From NCBI RefSeq assembly GCF_000524475.1, contig NZ_BAVQ01000043.1, forward strand, positions 164,331 through 228,330: a stretch of 64,000 nucleotides of DNA. Direction: 5' to 3'. Position 1 is the first letter of the stretch; each line of letters opens with the position of its first letter. Under the pieces are notes generated by a model. The model saw nothing but the letters and a program-made list of their open reading frames with translations, was not told the origin of the DNA and ran no database searches. Shown piece after piece: positions 63,974-64,000 of the stretch. A program made the translations under genes and the position numbers. Origin of the DNA: Tomitella biformata AHU 1821 (GTDB lineage: Bacteria; Actinomycetota; Actinomycetes; Mycobacteriales; Mycobacteriaceae).

Positions 63974-64000
63974 CAATCCACAGAGAGGCGGGGGGGGCGC

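Overview
The window is high-GC, densely packed actinobacterial chromosome, and the gene families point to the order Mycobacteriales (Mycobacterium/Rhodococcus/Dietzia/Hoyosella relatives). The evidence is WhiB1, SigH-RshA, PdtaS, the mycobacterial short ribosomal protein bL37, a 13E12-type HNH gene, and a steroid-catabolic cluster with KstR and KstR2 operators. The genus cannot be fixed from sequence alone.

Positions 1-17402 form a housekeeping block in almost the same order as M. tuberculosis Rv3206c-Rv3228 (recalled from memory): moeZ, a DUF3152 metzincin-like protein, TetR, DUF3107, a ferritin-like protein, rhlE, a beta-propeller protein, a ParA ATPase, a phosphoglycerate-mutase-family phosphatase, GNAT, a membrane protein, a diacylglycerol-kinase-like protein, whiB1, pdtaS, a biotinyl protein, bL37, rshA-sigH, ybaK, the SRAP/HMCES protein, aroA and a RsgA-like GTPase. 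The isochorismate synthase gene of the mycobacterial order (entC) is missing between the phosphatase and the GNAT gene.

After 17.4 kb the window changes abruptly to steroid degradation. cyp125 and fadA5 (side chain) diverge around two KstR palindromes. Next come the genes for degrading rings C and D (the HIP pathway): an SDR, echA20-ipdA-ipdB-ipdC, fadA6-kstR2, ipdF-fadE30, and fadD3-enoyl-CoA hydratase-fadE31-fadE32-fadE33. Embedded among them are an iron-regulated siderophore-binding lipoprotein, a four-component LIV-type ABC importer with a fused permease-ATPase, an SDR/NmrA operon facing a second KstR2-like TetR, a SnoaL-like protein, and a MarR/MFS pair. From 47.5 kb come a 13E12 HNH gene, GNAT, an ABM monooxygenase, an aquaglyceroporin and an O-acetyltransferase. 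The window ends with the ring A/B genes: hsaA-hsaC-hsaB, kshA-(Cys-rich protein)-kshB-fadD19-like, a VOC/TetR pair, a Kst4D-like flavoprotein, and kstD with a MaoC hydratase.

The most interesting signal is a family of six near-identical palindromes, C(A/T)AGC-N4-GCT(T/A)G. One lies in front of each HIP-pathway operon, and also in front of the LIV-type ABC importer, the SDR/NmrA operon and the second TetR gene. This suggests an expanded KstR2 regulon that includes a candidate importer for HIP or another steroid-derived acid, plus a paralogous regulator with the same recognition helix. No hsaD lies in the hsa operon, and a four-cysteine protein of unknown function sits between kshA and kshB.
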